A DNA stretch of 56,079 nt from Clostridioides difficile (GTDB lineage: Bacteria; Bacillota; Clostridia; Peptostreptococcales; Peptostreptococcaceae). Where the stretch lies: contig NZ_JRHN01000045.1 of assembly GCF_001299635.1 (NCBI RefSeq), forward strand, positions 1 to 56,079. Reading direction: 5' to 3'. Shown one piece after another: positions 54,733 to 56,079 of this stretch (position 1 is the first letter of the stretch; each line of letters opens with the position of its first letter). A program made the position numbers and the translations under genes. The notes beneath the pieces are model-generated. The model ran no database searches. It was not told where the DNA came from and was given only the letters and a program-made list of their open reading frames with translations.

Positions 54733-54752
54733 GTAAGTCTTGTAAGACTTAC
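54733..54752. promoter_or_regulatory. Palindromic activator site
   Basis: GTAAGTCTT-GT-AAGACTTAC is a perfect 9+2+9 palindrome, 21 bases upstream of the sigma-54 promoter. It is the natural candidate site for the activator encoded next to it. Partial copies (GACTTAC at 54683-54689, AAGTAAG at 54711-54717) flank the promoter. Confidence 0.65.
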
Positions 54753-54815
54753 AAACACTCTTTTTTAAAATTTTAATTATCCTGATTAAATAAATAATAT
54801 TGTAAACAAAAAAAA

Positions 54816-54849
54816 TAAATGGGATATCATTAAATCGATATCCCATTTA
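54816..54849 (-). terminator. Terminator of the disrupted activator gene
   Basis: A perfect 13-base stem (54816-54828 with 54837-54849; core GGGATATC/GATATCCC) with A/T flanks lies just after the activator stop. Confidence 0.88.
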
Positions 54850-54857
54850 CTTTCTAT

Positions 54858-55983
54858 TTATAAGTTTTTAGTAACCCATTTCTCCCCTTTTTCTTCAAGA
54901 TGACTCCCATTTCTCCCAATACTCTTTCCGATATATCCCTCTGACTCTAAAAAGTTCATAATTACTCTAACACTATGTTCACTTGAATTTACATTGTTTG
55001 ATTGTAATTTCTTTACTATCATTCTTCTTCCACAATTTTCTTTATATAATATCCTCATAATCTCACATGCTATAAGATTATCTCGATGGCTTAAGTTCTC
55101 AAAATATACATTATAAGATTTTTCTATATTATCATTAACTTCAGAATCTGTATCATTAAGCATGTTATTTTCATATGCTCTGTTTTGATTATTGTCATAT
55201 GTATTTAAAGTAAATTCTTTATCTTCAATATACTTATTTTGGTAAGAATCTTTATATATCATAGGCAAATCATCTATTGTAAGTAATTCACCACCAAAGT
55301 TTCCAACATATTCAATACAATTTTTTAATTCTCGTACATTTCCATCCCAGTTGTATTTGTACAGAAACTTTCCTAATTCGTCATCGATTTTTTTATAAGG
55401 ATATCCCATATTTGCTAAAAAATAATTACATAGCACAGGTATATCTTCCTTTCTCTCTTCAAGTGGAGGTATACTGAGTATACAAGTACTAAGTCTGTAA
55501 AATAAATCTTTTCTAAAATTACTGGAATTTCTAAGTTCATCTATAGTCTTATTAGTAGCAGCAATTACTCTTATATCCAATCTAATTTTTTCATATCCAC
55601 CAATTTTAACTATTTCCTTTTCTTGAAGTACTCTTAAAAGCTTTACTTGAAATAATTGACTTGTATCTCCTATTTCATCTAAAAATATAGTTCCACCATT
55701 AGCTATTTCAAATAAACCTTTTTTACCCTGAGACCTAGCCCCTGTAAAACTTCCACTTTCATACCCAAACAATTCACTTTCAAGTAGTTCATCTGGTATT
55801 GCTGCACAATTTATAGATATAAATGGTCGATTCCTTTTATCTGAATAATTATGAATAGAGTGAGCATATAACTCTTTTCCTGTTCCTGTCTGACCTAATA
55901 TCAGTACTGTTGAATCTATTTTAGCGTATTTTTTAGCATATTCTATAACTTCTTTATTCTTCTTAGAGTTTCCCACTATATCC
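54858..55983 (-). pseudogene. Sigma-54-dependent activator, 5' part cut off by an IS200/IS605-type element
   Basis: The remaining 372 codons start in effect at Asp-Ile-Val-Gly-Asn-Ser-Lys, a block that normally sits inside an activator after a sensor domain. They hold the AAA+ domain with GQTGTGKE, GSFTGA and GTIFLDEIGD, and a winged-helix C-terminus (about 300-372) like the activator at 12643. The sensor domain and start are missing because the reading frame runs into an IS end at about 55984. An in-frame GTG at 55976 has GGGAGG a few bases upstream, supplied by the IS, so a truncated constitutive activator cannot be excluded. Confidence 0.82.
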
Positions 55984-56079
55984 TGAACCTCCCATGACTA
56001 AAGTCACAGGGTTCCTGTTTCATAGAATTTCGCATACTAAAATATGTCTTACCAATTCTCCACAGGCTATCCCCGTAGT
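55984..56079 (-). mobile_element. Right end of an IS200/IS605-family (tnpB) element
   Basis: The minus strand holds the tail of a tnpB-like gene, then an A-rich link and a hairpin CCCTGTGAC-TTTA-GTCATGGG ending in GGAGGTTCA, which is the usual 3' end of IS605/IS1341-type elements. In these elements the omega (guide) RNA covers this end and reads into flanking DNA. The boundary is set at about 55984, plus or minus two bases. The rest of the element lies beyond the window. Confidence 0.8.
56020..56079 (-). CDS. tnpB: TnpB C-terminus (partial)
   Basis: Nineteen codons and a TGA stop read TTGIACGELVRHILVCEIL. Thr-Thr-Gly-Ile-x-Ala/Cys-Cys-Gly-x-x-Val-Arg is the standard ending of TnpB/IS605 OrfB proteins, RNA-guided nucleases carried by these elements. 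The gene continues past the window. Confidence 0.72.
   Translation of the reverse strand, partial: TTGIACGELVRHILVCEIL

Overview
The window is AT-rich clostridial chromosome, and almost every gene points to Clostridioides difficile. The species-marking genes are a CamA-type orphan adenine methyltransferase, an agrB-agrD pair without agrC/agrA, a cell-wall protein with three CWB2 repeats, and a glycosyltransferase / deacetylase / flippase operon beside a two-component system that matches the hexSDF-hexRK glycolipid locus. Gene names taken from that species are recalled from the literature, not searched.

Layout. 1-330: a strong minus-strand promoter and a leader resembling a stable-RNA (rrn) leader, running out of the left edge. 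0.3-9.6 kb: PdaA-type lipoprotein deacetylase, an ion-transporter-type permease, hexRK, hexSDF, glyA. 9.8-12.4 kb: two-part ThrE exporter, then RseC-like, CsoR and zinc-ribbon membrane protein genes. 12.6-17.9 kb: a sigma-54 activator followed by a sigma-54 promoter and a MalY-type lyase / NhaC antiporter operon. 18-21 kb: cwp14-like surface protein, LysR regulator, small Cys protein. 21-33.9 kb: a long minus-strand housekeeping run (ubiB-like, recJ, apt, rsh/relA, dtd, MBL hydrolase, hemZ, hisS, aspS). 34-38.8 kb: gamma-carbonic-anhydrase-like protein, SCIFF maturase, agrD (48 codons), agrB, and a protein made of 18 DUF4116-type repeats. 39-45 kb: two unknowns, ptsI, ptsH and a patatin-like lipase. 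45.5-49.3 kb: c-di-GMP phosphodiesterase, Rrf2 regulator and camA as one operon. 49.6-51.8 kb: cell-wall amidase, divergent cis-prenyltransferase, lipoprotein. 51.9-56 kb: OFA-type MFS transporter and M20 amidohydrolase behind a sigma-54 promoter. The adjacent activator gene has been cut at its 5' end by an IS200/IS605-type element whose tnpB tail lies at the right edge.

How the parts work together. The envelope is the main theme: glycolipid synthesis and flipping with a dedicated sensor, two peptidoglycan/glycan deacetylases, a surface-layer-type protein, an amidase and a prenyl transferase. Signalling is the second: autoinducing peptide, c-di-GMP breakdown, (p)ppGpp, DNA methylation and PTS phosphotransfer. 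Two separate sigma-54 modules share the same plan: an activator with a winged-helix (not Fis-type) C-terminus, palindromic sites, a GG-N10-GC promoter, then a metabolic enzyme plus transporter.

The strongest candidates for a special system are hexSDF-hexRK, the PDE-Rrf2-camA operon, and the IS-broken sigma-54 module at the right edge. No CRISPR array, tRNA or prophage was seen.
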